Assembly: GCA_905221605.1 (NCBI GenBank)
Contig: CAJNDS010000118.1
Location: forward strand, 158,600-222,599
From: Symbiodinium natans
Taxonomy: Eukaryota; Sar; Dinophyceae; Suessiales; Symbiodiniaceae
Reading direction: 5' to 3'
Length of the DNA: 64,000 bases
Position 1 is the stretch's first letter. Each line of letters starts with the position of its first letter. The notes under the pieces were generated by a model, which worked only from the letters and a program-made list of their open reading frames with translations, was not told the DNA's origin and made no database searches. The translations under genes and the position numbers were made by a program. Shown in pieces: positions 10,279 through 23,555 of the stretch.

Positions 10279-11589
10279 TTGATGGTACACCTCTCTGTGC
10301 AAGCATATTGCAGGACGTATGCTGAGATTCTGAGCAGCTGTGTGCGAAGTGGACTTTGGGAGCACAGTGCATCTATTCTAACAGGCTGCTCGGTCATGCG
10401 GGTATCCTTGGATCTTACTGCACATTCAGAAAGCATTGCGGCTTGTCATCGAGCACAGCAGTGGCTACTTGCGCTCGACATGATGACAGGGCTGGACCAG
10501 AACTCATTGTATTTTGACGCGACTATGTGCAACATGGCCATTAATATCTGTGAGACTGGCCGCCGCTGGAGTCATGCCCTATATCTCTTTAAGACCGCAG
10601 AGAGGCTGTCAGTTGATCTGGATGTGGTGACCATCACGTCTGTCATCAGCGCGTGTGAGAGCTGCGGTCGCTGGCAGCTGGCTCTGAGCCTTTTCCATCA
10701 GGTTCCAGCTAGGCGACTCGAGCCGAACGGATGGACTTACCGGACTGTCATTTCGGCGTGTATTGCTGGTGAACGAACACGCTGGGCATTCAAGCTGCTT
10801 AGGGACATGACCCGGCAGGCTCTGGAGGGCGCTGTCATCGCACTTAACGACGCCATCACACAGTTTGGACAGAGCGCTCACTGGCAGCAAGCCCTGACAT
10901 GTTCAAGCAAGCTAGCGTGCCATGGCTTGCAGTTCGACGCCGTGACCTACACTTCTCTGACGAGTTCACTTGCAAAATCAGATCGCTGGCGGGCGGTCTT
11001 GCAGCAGCTGGGTGCAATGAAAGAGTTGAAGCTCGAGGTGAATTATGAAGTCAGGTCCACCAATGCAGCTCTCGGCGCATGCTCGCACTCGTGGCCGTGT
11101 GCCCTGGCTTTGTTTCAGGATCTGAACAGGCAGCGGCTCTGCACCGCCATCACCTATACCAACTTGATGACAATCTGTGGTCGCAGCGGTCAGTGGGAGA
11201 TCGCTTTGGCGCTGCTTGTGGATGTGGAAGGTCCCTTGCCTTACCTGTCGTTATGGGTACACTTCTTGAAGAGTTTATCATCTAACGCACATCTAGAACC
11301 TTGTGCCGCAGCTGCTCAATGTAGCTTTGAAATTGAGTCGGTGTCACCAGGGCTATTCATGTCTTCTGCTGCTGATGTTCGTGCCGAAGTTGTCGTTGCT
11401 AGTGTTGCCTGTTGCTGTTTCCATTGTTGTTGCTGCAGCTGGTGTGTGGTCCCGAAGACATGGTTGAAGTTCTGCTCCATGCTGCTCCCAACTTGTCTGA
11501 ACTCTCCCAAGCTTCCAGACGACGGCACAGCGGCATCTGAGAGGCCTCTCAAAACAGTTCCCAGGCTATCAGGGGCTATTCCGTACTAG
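10279..11589 (+). CDS. Pentatricopeptide repeat (PPR) protein
   Basis: An uninterrupted frame of 436 codons containing about nine consecutive PPR units in its first 330 residues. Each unit repeats the pattern T...I.AC...W..AL.LF. Clear units include ICETGRRWSHALYLF, ISACESCGRWQLALSLF, ISACIAGERTRWAFKLL, ITQFGQSAHWQQALTCS and LMTICGRSGQWEIALALL. PPR proteins bind organelle RNA in sequence-specific fashion and assist its editing, cleavage or stability. No targeting peptide can be judged because the true N-terminus may lie upstream. The last 100 residues are Cys/Ala-rich and unlike PPR; they could be read-through into an intron. It is by far the longest open frame in the window, contrasting with its multi-exon neighbours, which suits a retroposed copy. 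Confidence 0.85.
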   Translation: MMVHLSVQAYCRTYAEILSSCVRSGLWEHSASILTGCSVMRVSLDLTAHSESIAACHRAQQWLLALDMMTGLDQNSLYFDATMCNMAINICETGRRWSHALYLFKTAERLSVDLDVVTITSVISACESCGRWQLALSLFHQVPARRLEPNGWTYRTVISACIAGERTRWAFKLLRDMTRQALEGAVIALNDAITQFGQSAHWQQALTCSSKLACHGLQFDAVTYTSLTSSLAKSDRWRAVLQQLGAMKELKLEVNYEVRSTNAALGACSHSWPCALALFQDLNRQRLCTAITYTNLMTICGRSGQWEIALALLVDVEGPLPYLSLWVHFLKSLSSNAHLEPCAAAAQCSFEIESVSPGLFMSSAADVRAEVVVASVACCCFHCCCCSWCVVPKTWLKFCSMLLPTCLNSPKLPDDGTAASERPLKTVPRLSGAIPY

Positions 11590-12160
11590 AAGGTTTCAGC
11601 CTCCCGGAGAATCACACTTGCAAAGGGCCCACAAGCCTGAATCTGAACCTGTCACTCAACGGCCCTTGCAGGCTGGTTCAGGGTTTAGGGCATTGTCATC
11701 TATATTGTCAGCATCGCCGGGTGCTTGTGCATGCGTTCCTCGATGCTTGATGCGACGTGTTGTGGCCGGAAAGGCCTGGTCTATGTGTTTGCAGTTTGCA
11801 GTGCTTCAATTTCAAGTGTTTCTTTGGTGGATATTTTCAGCACGCCCTGCGTCCGCGTAGGCTACAGTCCAGTTTGGACAGACTTATGAGGGACTGCTGC
11901 TTACCACAGGTACGTACTAGTGTTTTTTGTACATCCGCAATTGAGTGTGTTGGTGCTGCTTGAAGGTGCGATCCGGAGTCGCGACGATCACAAGTTCTGC
12001 GAATTCGGGCAAATCCTATCGCGCGTCAATGTTCGCGGTCGCCATTTTTTCCGAAACAAAGTGCCAGCACTACGTGGCTCTAATGTGTAGAGGGGCGCGG
12101 ACCGGCGCCAGCAGTACGGACCCTGCTCTCTCCTCCAAGCACCGATATGCAGGCGTGGCC

Positions 12161-12325
12161 GCCCTCGCCATCCTCGAAACTGTTGTCGCTTTTGGATGGC
12201 GGTGTTCGGCAACTACGAAACTCTCGTGGCATCTGGACGTCCGTGTTCGCCAAATGTGAAGCTGTCGTGGCTGTTGGATGTCCGTGATCGCCACATGAGA
12301 AACTGTCATGGCTTTTGGACTTGCC
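12161..12325 (+). repeat. 41-bp minisatellite, four copies
   Basis: Four head-to-tail units start at 12161, 12202, 12243 and 12284, an exact 41-bp period. The consensus is GTGTTCGCCA followed by AAACTGTCGTGGCTTTTGGA and TGTCC. Copies differ at roughly 20-30% of positions, so the array is old. The period is not a multiple of three, which argues against a protein-coding repeat. Confidence 0.85.
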
Positions 12326-12429
12326 CTTACTGTTTGGGGTCTACGCTGGCAGAACTAATGGGCTTGCTCAGTTAGTAGTGGCAGCCCGACGAAGTCTCCC
12401 TTCAAACAATGCGTTCTGAAGGGCTTGCT

Positions 12430-13258
12430 CCGAGGCAGAAGCCTCCAGATGGACACTTTCATGCTGAACGCAGCCCTTGGCAGCTGCGCCCCTGGAAGAG
12501 CTTGGCAGGCTGCAGGGTTCAAGAGTCCCAAGTTGTTTGAGTATACTTTTCGGAGAATTGCCATGTGCGGATGTAGGCGGTTGCCTGATGCTATGGCTCA
12601 GACCTTTGTGAACAGGTGGCGCTGCGCTTGTTCGACGGGTCGAAAGTGTCAGGCTTCGCCTTCCGTGAGATGTCCAGTCTTCTTGTAACAATGACCAGAA
12701 GTTGCGTGCATGCATGCAGAAAAGGTTCAACAGCAGTGCGTCTGAGCTCTGCTCACTACAAATCAGGCTGAGTGCGGTTCGCTTTGCAGGTGACACGGCA
12801 ACTTTCAACCAGGTGATGCGGAGTTTGGATGATGAGTGGGCGATACTGGTAGCATTGTTGGCACGGATGGATGATCGTTTGGTGAAGAAGGAGCACTGCC
12901 TCAAGCTTGCAAATCTACCCTTTATTTCTCCTGGGCTCTTTACCATGACTGGATAGAAGAACGTGGAAGAACTGGCCCCTGCTTGTCATGTAGTGCTTGC
13001 GAGCGACCTGACCGATTTCTTGAACAACGCAAGGATCACCGAAGCTATGGCTTGGCTGTGAACACTCTGATCTCCGGCTCAGAGTGGCTTCTTGGGACCA
13101 AAAGTGATGTCCAAGTGTCAAAACTTTCAGACCTAGCTTTCAGACAGTTGTTCTCGACATGCTTAGGACGTGGGCCCTGGAGCTCCTCGAAGAGCTTCAG
13201 GTCAGGAAGATGCGACCAGACAAAGGCCGGGGAGCCATGTGACGGTGGTGACCACATG
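12430..13258 (+). pseudogene. PPR fragments
   Basis: Two separated PPR pieces: SLQMDTFMLNAALGSCAPGR followed by AWQAAGF (about 12443-12525), and SFQTVVLDMLRTWALELLEE followed by LQVRKMRPDKG (about 13137-13240). Between them a frame with GDTATFNQVMRSL (about 12790) may be another unit. They could be 3' exons of the PPR gene at 10.3 kb or remains of another copy. Stops lie between them in every frame. Confidence 0.45.
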
Positions 13259-13399
13259 CACACCGACGTTGCATGTGTGCTATCACGTTTGTACATACGG
13301 GCAACACGGCAACACTGCGGCGACACATGTGCACGCATGTTCAAGCCCATCACTCCGCGAGATCAATGCTGAGACCAATGGTCAGATGTACTGGGACCC

Positions 13400-14210
13400 A
13401 CCGACCTTTTGAGTTCAATCATGTTCAATCTGAAACTCAGGCATCTACGATGCGCTGATACCGCTGGCCTTACAATTGGGTATCCCGGCCACCTGAAGCA
13501 GCCCTGCAGTTATGTGCTCTGACTTTGCCCCGCAAGCACAATTAAGAATACACATTCGGCATCCATGGCAAAAAAGTCCGTGCGCTTCAGGCGTGCTAGC
13601 TGAAAAGTGTTGTGCCATGCTTCAGCTTTTCTGCAGGAGAACCTGATTGGGAAACCACTGTCCCAATCTCAGCCAAAGACCTGAAGCTAAACTGAGCCAT
13701 GCTGAGCCGTCATAGAATCATTCAAAGCGCGCCATGCTGAAATGAAGGCTCAGATATCTAAAGAGCATCGGCATGGTTGCGCGTTGTTGCCCTTGGAGCT
13801 TCCGTTCTTAGGTTCCCTCACATCAGCTACCGTCACATGATGCTCGGCATAATCATGCCGTAAGGGTCGTGCAACTTCTGCTCCGTCAGTGGTGCGACCT
13901 GAAAGCACATGCGTTGGGGTGCGGCTGTCTTTTGTATCTCAGGAGCGTGATGGTCAATTTCGGCAAGAAGCCAGCGCCGAACTAACTTTTCTATTGTCTT
14001 CTTGGTGTATAGAGGTGGCAATGTTGGCAGTTGACAGTACATGCAATGGCACAGGGGTTTCTGTTTGTGCCGATGCATACAGAAGCTTGGGCACGTTACA
14101 TGCCAGCCCCCTTTACCGAGTTCACGAAGATGCCCTTCACTTGCCGAATGGTGGCCGATGCATTGCCGCCCACCTGCAGTTTTGAAAAAGCCTCAGACCA
14201 TGAGTTATGA
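13400..14210. other. No recognisable feature
   Basis: Nothing convincing was found on either strand. A frame at 13889-14185 is open but resembles no known family. Confidence 0.5.
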
Positions 14211-14212
14211 GT

Positions 14213-14430
14213 TGTAATTCATCGCTGCGCGGCCGGGGCCCCGGGTCCCATGGTCTGGGGGTGGTCTTGGAGAGCAGGTTCTACAAATCACGAACACCAA
14301 TTGCCCTCTGCCCCCCCCCTCCCCCCCCTCCCAGAGAAGGCCAGTGAAAGGATTTGTGGGCATCTGAGATGCTTTCTGAAACTCCTTAGGGGCCCCAGGT
14401 CCTCGGCGGATGAAAATTATGCTCTGCTTC
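14213..14430. mobile_element. TIR-bounded element, copy B
   Basis: The left end GTAATTCATCGCTGCGCGG is matched by the inverted right end at about 14397-14425, whose reverse complement begins ATAATTTTCATCCGCCGAGG. The interior has two C runs (about 14313-14331). At about 220 bp it is the shortest copy found. Confidence 0.5.
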
Positions 14431-14880
14431 TTTGTGTTCATTTTCGGACTTTCGGACGCTGATGTGCACGCAGCGCCGCTTAGGACCTCCCACAGCCAGG
14501 TCGAGGCCCCACCGAAGGCAGATCACAGGGCTGATAAGTAGGCCGAGGCGGCGAGCAAGTGTACGGTCATAGCCTGAGTTGCTACCTGCAGGATGGTAAG
14601 TGCGAATTGGCCATGCCAGTGGCCTTCCCCGATGAAGGCAACTGAGACTTCATTCTGTGAACTGTGAGGCACTGTGAGACTGCGGTTCACTGGGTCTCTG
14701 CTTCGTGCCGTAAGATCGAAGGGAGCTAATACTGTAGCTTTGCAAGGCTTACGGTAATTTCAAGTGCCAACCCCTTCAGCCCCCCCTCCCCCCCACCCAT
14801 CTTGATACGCACGAACAACAAATCCGCTTGAACATTCGTGATCATCAATGCATTTTCTATTTTTTTTGATTGCAAAATTC

Positions 14881-14991
14881 AGGTAATTGTAAACTCTTGC
14901 GCGCGCCGCCTCGGCAGCCGGGCCGGCCCCAGGACAGGAAAGGAGGAAAGAGGGTTTCGCAAAAAAGGGGGAGGAGGGGCAGAGGGTTAAA

Positions 14992-15037
<46 letters not shown>

Positions 15038-15160
15038 CGTGGCGTCACAAAGGGAAGGGTTGGGTAAGGGGGAAGGAGGCCCGATCCGGGTCTGCTTGTT
15101 CCAGACGCTTCTCGGCAGGAAGCCGAGGCGAATTATTCCAACACATATTAGTGAAGCAAG
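14881..15160. mobile_element. TIR-bounded element, copy C
   Basis: The left end is TAATTGTAAACTCTTGCGCG followed by CGCCGCCTCGGC. The right end at about 15119-15140 is GCCGAGGCGAATTA, so TAATTCGCCTCGGC appears inverted at the other end. The interior is dominated by a G46 tract. Left-end similarity to copies A and D supports a common origin. Confidence 0.55.
14992..15037. repeat. Poly-G tract, 46 bases
   Basis: An uninterrupted run of 46 G inside TIR element C. Its length in the genome is uncertain because such runs are poorly sequenced. Confidence 0.95.
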
Positions 15161-16245
15161 ACTGGTATCGGTCACATGTTGTAAACGTAACTTCTCAATT
15201 ATTGGAACTATCTAACGGACACGATTAGATATTTGTTCAAAAGAGAACCGTACTGTGCATTTTGTTTCTAACGCGCCTGACGCTGTCACTTTCAGACCGA
15301 TATGTTGACAATATTAAGCATTGTCTTTTGCATATTTGACCATCGGTGGCCCTCAGGGCACTACCTAAGCCATACACAAACCCCGAAACCATGTGACCGT
15401 GATGCTTGCAATGAGTATTTTCGGAAATGACCACACAATAGAGTTTAACTGTTTGATCATCATGAGGGCCGGTAGTGGGGCCCTGAGACGCTGTCAAGAC
15501 CCCTTAGGTCCTTAGGGCGCAGACCATGGCATGAATGGGAGGAACTTTCGACTGGCTGGACAGCTTTCTGGAAGACAAGCCCGCCTACACAGAGCTTAGC
15601 GACAGGATCGGGATCGTGCCACAGCCACGAAGTTTGACCTTCCTTGTGTCCTTTGTTTTAACTACCATGAGACATACCGCATCAGCCAGGAGGATCCAGG
15701 AATGGGCTGTGGCATCTGGTCTTCCACGCCCAAAGATGGGGCCACAGGCACAGCATGGTTTGCTTTGTTGTGCAGTGCTGGGTTCCTCAGCTCGGTCGGC
15801 ATGGAAGCTGAAGTCTGCGATGGCCCATGAGTCCATGAGTAGAGTACCGATAGTGTGACTTCGTGTCATTCTTAACTCGCAAAGTCCAGTTGTATGTCGG
15901 GCACGAGGCGTCCAATGACAAGCCGTACTACATGTATGGGTTGCCGAGTCTGGACGACACGAGCACACAGAAGGCAGAGATTTGTTCCGTTCTGAGCAGA
16001 TCAGCATAGCTTTGCCTGGATATGGGTGACTCGACAGATGTCAGTCCACAGTATGAATGATTTTGAGTGCTGACATGTATGGCCCACCGAATCAACCACT
16101 TCTCACGCCCTGCGTACTGTGTTGTGCATGTGGCCCTGTTCTTGTGCAGGTGGTGTCCATGCTTGCGCCAATGCAACCGCGCAACTACGTAGTGATGGAG
16201 GCTGCGAGTTTTCATCCAATAGTCGAGGGAACCGACCCACCCACC

Positions 16246-16977
<732 letters not shown>

Positions 16978-19900
16978 AACTAATCCTTTCCAGAGATCGC
17001 GAGAGTACGTGCGCGAACCTTTCAAGCATACCTGCTCTAGACATCTCTAGACTGAAGCGCCCATCTACTCATGCGCAGGTCAAGTCCAACCTGATTAAGG
17101 AGGAGATGAGTGCAGCTTGCTGTGGGGCCTCTTTCTGCTATGTTCCGCAATCTGGTCATGTTTGTGATGCCAGTATGATCCTGCCTCCAGGAGCGCGCAC
17201 AGGTCCTGAAGAAGTTCCCCTCAACGCACTTCAAGAAAGCTCAGACCTTGGATGCCTTCGACTCTCACGCCTGAAACGGTACACTCAGACAAGTCAGCTT
17301 CGAGAAAACATGAGATGACAGCAACAGAGACGTCTGGGCAAAGGAATTCCGAGGGCAGCAACAATGATTCGAGATTCTACGATTCAAGCATGAAGCTAAG
17401 GTGGCCTACGTCATCATGGGAGAGCCGAAGGAGGCGGGAGTGGAAGAATACTTATCTGATACAGCTGTGCCGGCTGTGCCTCCCTTCTTGGAACTAAGGG
17501 TGCCTGATTGGGCTCGCTATGCAGGAGTACAAGACGAGAGTCCGCAACAAGATCCTGAAGCTGAAGCAGGACAAGGCCGACTCCACCTGGAGAATCAAGA
17601 AGGCGTGGCTGGGCGATTGCTCCGTGCGCTCGTGCTGTCAGAGATCTCTCTTTATAAGTACTATTAAGTCTTGCAGTGTGGGGCACCTTCTCGATTTGCT
17701 TCGCACCTAAGCAGAGGAAGCTGTCTTGTGCATTCCCACGATGCCATAAGGCACGAGACTGCGCAAGTGTGGTTACTAGATGCGGGATAATGCGGGGAAT
17801 GTCAGGCGCAGCAAGAACAGAAGAAGAAGATGATCCAACGGCAGAAGGAGCTGGAAGCCAAGAAGAAAGAGGCCGGCATGGCTATGGTTGTTCGGATGCA
17901 TCGCGCCCTGTCAGAAGCTGCGCCCCAAAATTGCCGAAGTCTGGAGCACGGTGAGCTGTGAGAGTGCATGGCTAACAGGCTAGTCTTCTCAAGTACGCAG
18001 GCAGAAGATGCCAAGAAGAAGATGGAGGAGGAAGTGAAGAAAGCTGCACAGGACTTGAAAGTTTAACGCGCTTGAGCATCCTGAGCGGTCCATGCGCAGA
18101 CTTCTGCTTCGTTCAGACGAGTGCTGATGTGCTGCTCCGTAACGCGGAAAGGAAGAGGGCACGGAAGAGAAAAAGGCAGATGAAGCGACGGAAGAGCCAG
18201 CGGCCAAGCCGGATGAAGAGATGAAGCAGGCCATTGCGAGACTCATGCAAAAGGGAACATCGCACTTAACCAAAAAACGTGTGAATTCACGCTCTCCTGG
18301 CCAAGCAGGGTTTTGCCAGTATACCTCCTGCGCCCTAGGCTCGAAGCCTCCTGCACCCTGCCACCCTAATCTTGCTGCACAGCCGCTCATAGCCCGTAGC
18401 TTCAGATTTTCCGGACGTGGCAGGCGGAGGAGGAGCCAGCGCCAGAGGAGGAAGAGGAGCTCCTCGGCCTCCTCCGAGAATTTGGTAGAACGCAGTCAAG
18501 CGATTTACAGAAAAAGTGCACACTTTGAAAGGTGTGTTCGCGTCATGATAACACGACTTGGCTTCAGCCGTGAACTTAGTTTGGGTGATGAGCCGCCGAA
18601 GGCCTGGCACGACGGAGTTCAGCAAGTTGTCAATCAAAGTGGAAGTGGTTAGCCATTGACCTCATGACAAGCGAAGGTTTAAAATTGTCTGAACATCCCC
18701 TTTCAATGCATCCAGACTCCTGCTCACAGAGTTGCCAGGCGGAGCTCACAGAAGACGAGGAGGGCATGAGAGGGCTATGCATCATGAAGGGTCAAGACTG
18801 CAGCATCCGGGAATCTTTGAAGCCGTGCTTTCCACAGTGGGTGGGAAAAGGTTAATACATGGTGCGTACATGTGCCTGGACAGGAGAAGTTGAGCTTCCT
18901 CCCGAAGGGGGTTATCCCAGACTTGACTCCCTCCATTTTGGGCAAGGCTTTTTCCGTGCATCGCTAGTCATGCAACGTGCTTGGGTGTACCAAAGTCTCA
19001 TCACAGTCATCGCAACGACGGAGCTAGACCCGGACTTGCAGGCGTTCGCGAACTTCACCATTCCAGAGAAGGATGAGGGCTTTGATGAGATCAAGTTCGT
19101 CTGGCAAGAGGAATCGCAGAGCTCCTCCAAAGCAAGCAGGATCAAGCATGCACCGCATGCTTGCGGAGTTGCGGAGATGTGCAAACTGAGGCAAAGAGTA
19201 CTTGCGCAAGTGGGTGCTGGAGACCAAGCTCACCACTCGTATCGAGGTGCCTCGGGTTCGCCAGTAGCTCCGTTGCAGAGTAGTAATGCAGTCTAGTAGT
19301 ACCTTACATTCCCTCAACATAAAATGTCCCTTAGCAACTGCGAGAAACCCTTTTATGTGAGTAACTCGCCAGCGCAGGACCTTCAGCCGTCCCAGGACTT
19401 CAGGGACAAGTTTGCAGCGTGGCAGAAGAGCTACACGGACCGCCGCGGCTCAAACTGCTCACAACGACACAAAGTATCAACAACAGGTTCGCACTTTCCT
19501 GCCTCGTCTCACATCTGCCTCCTGAGGTTGGCGGAGATTGACATCTTTTGAAATCTTTGCGCTGCAAGAAGTTAGTGCACAAGCACAAACCTGTGAGGAG
19601 ATGCAGGCAAAGCAGAAGGCAGCGGCTTGAAGCTTTTTGACGTTGGGACGTTTCATGCTGAAAGCACAGGGCAGGAGGAGCCCCGTATCTGAATTTATCA
19701 AAGCACATCGCAGCCCTTCCCTGCCGCATGCGACTTTGCCATGAGACGATGCCCTTCTACGTTAGCTATTGATAGACATGTTTCTTCTCAAGCTAAACGG
19801 CTACCATTGTTAGCGCCTCTTGGCATTGCTCAGCTTGGGTGCCGAGGGTTCACGACCATGTGCCTTGGTTCGCGTCAAATCAATTGCTTGTGCGCTGTGC

Positions 19901-20924
19901 CGTTGCATGTGTGACTAAAAGCGATACACGTGCCTAAAATCAGCGACAATTTCGGCGTGCAATTTTTCATTTTGTCTTTAGCGTGGTTGTTCGTCGAGGT
20001 TGAGAGCATATGTACAAATACGATTCTCATGGCGCTTTCTGCTCTGAGTGGCGATCGCTCTTCTGTCGTTTGGCATGCACCTAAATCTCAAGTGCAACCC
20101 AAATTTTGTGTCAGGCCTGGAAAGCTGCAGGTTCGAAGAAGAGCAAGGCACGCACATGCATGGTGTGCTCGTGTATACCCCTCCCACCCTCCTCCGACCC
20201 CTAATTAGCCCCCAAAACCCAAACTCTCGCAAAAAACTGTTGAGGGCCAAAATAGAGACAAGCGGACGCTCAAGCGCAATGTTGGAACCATCGAATCCGA
20301 AGTGAGTTTTCAATGCAGGATGCTGCCCCCGTCGACATCACTGCAGTGGAGGAGCGTCAGCCATTGCCATGAACAAAAACAAGACACAGCTGGCTGAAAA
20401 CTACACAGTAGAAGCGGCCTTCAAACAAATTGGGTGTTGGCGGAACGGTTGCTGCTATTGTTAGGGCGAAATCCTGGGGTGGTTGGGTGGTCATCATCCC
20501 TAATTTGTTGCTGGAGAGCTGCACCTGGGCTGCTAAAGCTTGCTATCTGGTGGTGTGAATGTATATAGCATATAGATGTATATAGTCCATCTGCTAGCGT
20601 TTATGTCGTTCCAGCCTAGGACGTGAATGACATTGGCGGTGGCGAGCCTCTGCACTCTGTCCAAAAACTAGACTGTACACGTTGTGTACATGGTAGGGAA
20701 TTTGCTCAGATCAGCTTCTGGTGAAGGTGATTGTTGCACAGCATGCTTCAGTGCATTGACGCAGAGATGTAAGGTATAGCAGCTTCGAGGCTGAGGACAC
20801 TTCAGCAGCCGAAGCCATTGTTCATTGCTTTTGCCAGGCGTGCGTAACCCCAGACCTGGGACTCCATGTAACTTCCTTGTTGCACGTGCCGAGTCAGCGC
20901 ACATGGCCCTGTGTTTTTCGCGAA

Positions 20925-20958
20925 CCCCCCTGCCCCCCCCCCCCCCCCCCCCCCCTGC
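20925..20958. repeat. Poly-C tract
   Basis: A run of C interrupted by single T and G, inside an intron of the hnRNP U-like gene just upstream of the exon at 21050. Confidence 0.9.
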
Positions 20959-23555
20959 CCCGGAAGCCGTGTAAGTCCAGGCGGAAGGCTGAGTCGTGCT
21001 GAGTCCATATAGTCAGTACTCGTATGTAGTCATTGAGTTTAGACGTCGTGGCAAGGACTGGGCTCTGCTGCAGCTTCGCTACGAGCTCTACTTGCTTCAG
21101 GATTCCTTCAAGAAGGCTTCCGGGCGCTTTTCGCAAAGTCTCGAGGCTGTGGCTGCTTTGATGTCTGTGGTGGTGTCAAGGACGTGAACGACCCAGATCG
21201 CGTTGCGATTCCTGAAGCTCATTTGAGCTTCTACTACAGCACTTTATCTGCACTGAACCGGTTGGGTGATGGCACATGGTTTGACCGCAGCACAAGGCAG
21301 CTGATAAGGGCTGTGTACAGAACTTACTTCTTGGAGTCTCAGAACACTTTTGCGTGGAGACTTCGGTTGAGCAAAGCGCTAGGCAAGTACTTCAAGAAGC
21401 AGATGAACTTGAAGCAGTTTGGTGTCAGCGAGCTGGCGGACTTTGTCAAGTTGGTCAAGGTGGGTACCCTACCTGAGCATTCCCAGCATTGGCCCAGCAT
21501 TGCTCAGCACCAGTTTGCCCGGCAAGTCATGCAATCAGGACACCGTGGCTGTCAGCGAGGATGGGACAATGGGCACTCACTTCTGCTGCATTTCTGCTTG
21601 CAAGTCCTCAGATGGTACGCCTGTCAGGACTCGAAGATGTTCTCCACGATCTTAGACGACGAGCTCGAGTCGATCGACATGCTCGTGAAGTTCACAGAGG
21701 CCATAATGCCATAATCTGTACTGAGCTTTTCAAGGAGGCATGATAATACCCATTATAGCCGTTCATTCCCTTGCAGGAGAGCCGAAAGGAGAGGCAACGC
21801 AGAATTGACGCGGGCGACGAGACAGCGCGACTAAAGTCCCTTGGCACATGTCATGATGGCGCCTGCAAGGATTTGTTCGTAGCCGCAGAGGAACAAGAGA
21901 TGGGGAACATTGTGCCGTGAACGATGCACATCATTGCGCTGTGGCATGGCTGATGTGTGGAAGCCGGAGGTTTGTCCTGCACAACCCTGCGCCAGCTCCT
22001 GTGGCACCTTGGCCAAAACATACTGTTCTAGACTTGATCAGCAGGAGCGCGGTTGCTCCTAGTTTTGGCAGGAAGTTGCCTGTGTTTTGAATGAGCGCCC
22101 TAATTTGCAAAAACCGGATGCAATTATCACATACCCTCGCCTCACCGAGCGAAATTGCTTGAGGTGTACCATGTAGCAGACATCGAGAGGGATGGAGCGA
22201 GAAATGCGTGCGTTGGGCAAGTGCTGGCAAGTCATGATGCTCTCTGGCCCTTTCTCTCCCCTCTTCTGATCCCCGAGGCGCCGGCTGCGGTACCACCAGT
22301 GCCGGTGGCACCGGCCATCCCCGGGCCAAAGGGCAAGGGCAAGGGCAAGAAGGGGAAGTGCTTCGACAGATCATCTTGCCATTTTGCACGTGTCCGTTTC
22401 GAGCTGTCTTCGCTTGGCGTGCTTCGTCTTGGGTCTTGGGAAGGAACACTCACCGAGCTGAGGTGGTAGACCTGCCTGACCGAGTGAGCTGGCCGCGGCG
22501 GCTGTGTCTCACTCGCTTAGGGCGTGGGGGGAAGTCAACTTAAGTCAACTTAATATACCCAATCACCAAACATGATCAATCTAGCCTTAGGGCGTGACGC
22601 TATACGTGTGGCAGGAATGCCACGGTGCCTTAGATGCTTGAGCTCCGTGTCGCACGACCCGGTTCAGAACTGGTTTTGTCAGACCTGGACAGCCCATGGG
22701 TTGGCGAAGCGGGCTTGTCTCATAGCAAGTTCTTGGTGCTCAGCATTCTGGCATGTGCAGCGATCTACCAAAATGATCAGAGCGTTCGCGCTCTGGATTC
22801 ATTCTGCTCTTGACACCAACACATAAAGACTGGCCAGTCACCTGTCGCTGCCCGAATTCGTTTTGGATCTTCAGGACGGTTAGGAGTGTGATCTGCCCCC
22901 GCGGCCGATTTCAGAGCCACCTGCCATGGAGAAGAGGCAGAGTTCCTGCCGTCGTTTACCCTCCCTTGTTCCAATGATTCTGATTGATTCTGATTGGATG
23001 AGAAAAGCAAGGGCTGGACTTTGCCTGAAGCCATGTGTGCTGTGCTCGGTAGCAACGGTAGTAGCGTGCAGCAGGCGCTCCGATGCTCGACCTACACGAT
23101 GGGGGCGCGTTTTTGGCAGCTTTCCTGCAATCATCCAAGGTCGTTAGCTGTGGATTTGCGATAAGTCTGGATTGGCTGGCTACCCCCAATGAACAAAACT
23201 AAATCTTTGTTCCTAATGCCATTCAGATACGCGCAGTGTGCAACAAGACTCTTAAATCTGAGAGGTTAAGGGCTCCAGAAGCAGACGTGCTAAAACGTTG
23301 CCCTGCACTGAGGCTCTTTCTTCCCAATGCAGTCTCGGGTCGTCCGAGCAGAGGAGGCTGGTGCAGCTATGTGCAGCCTTGCACTTCTTTTCTGGGCTTC
23401 GTTGGGACATCTCGAAATGCTTTTGAAACGCTTCATCTCTGGGAGGTCGCGGCGCCGCCCTCGAGGCACATGACGTTACACGACTCCGCTTCTACGTTGG
23501 GTTGGCTGGAAGCATCTCCAAAGTATTTCAGGGTCGGATGCCGAGGGAGTTCTGC

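Noticed and set aside
14541-14560. Fifth TIR element end (GGCCGAGGCGG)
   Set aside because: Only the GC-rich core matches; the AT-rich terminus and a partner end are missing.
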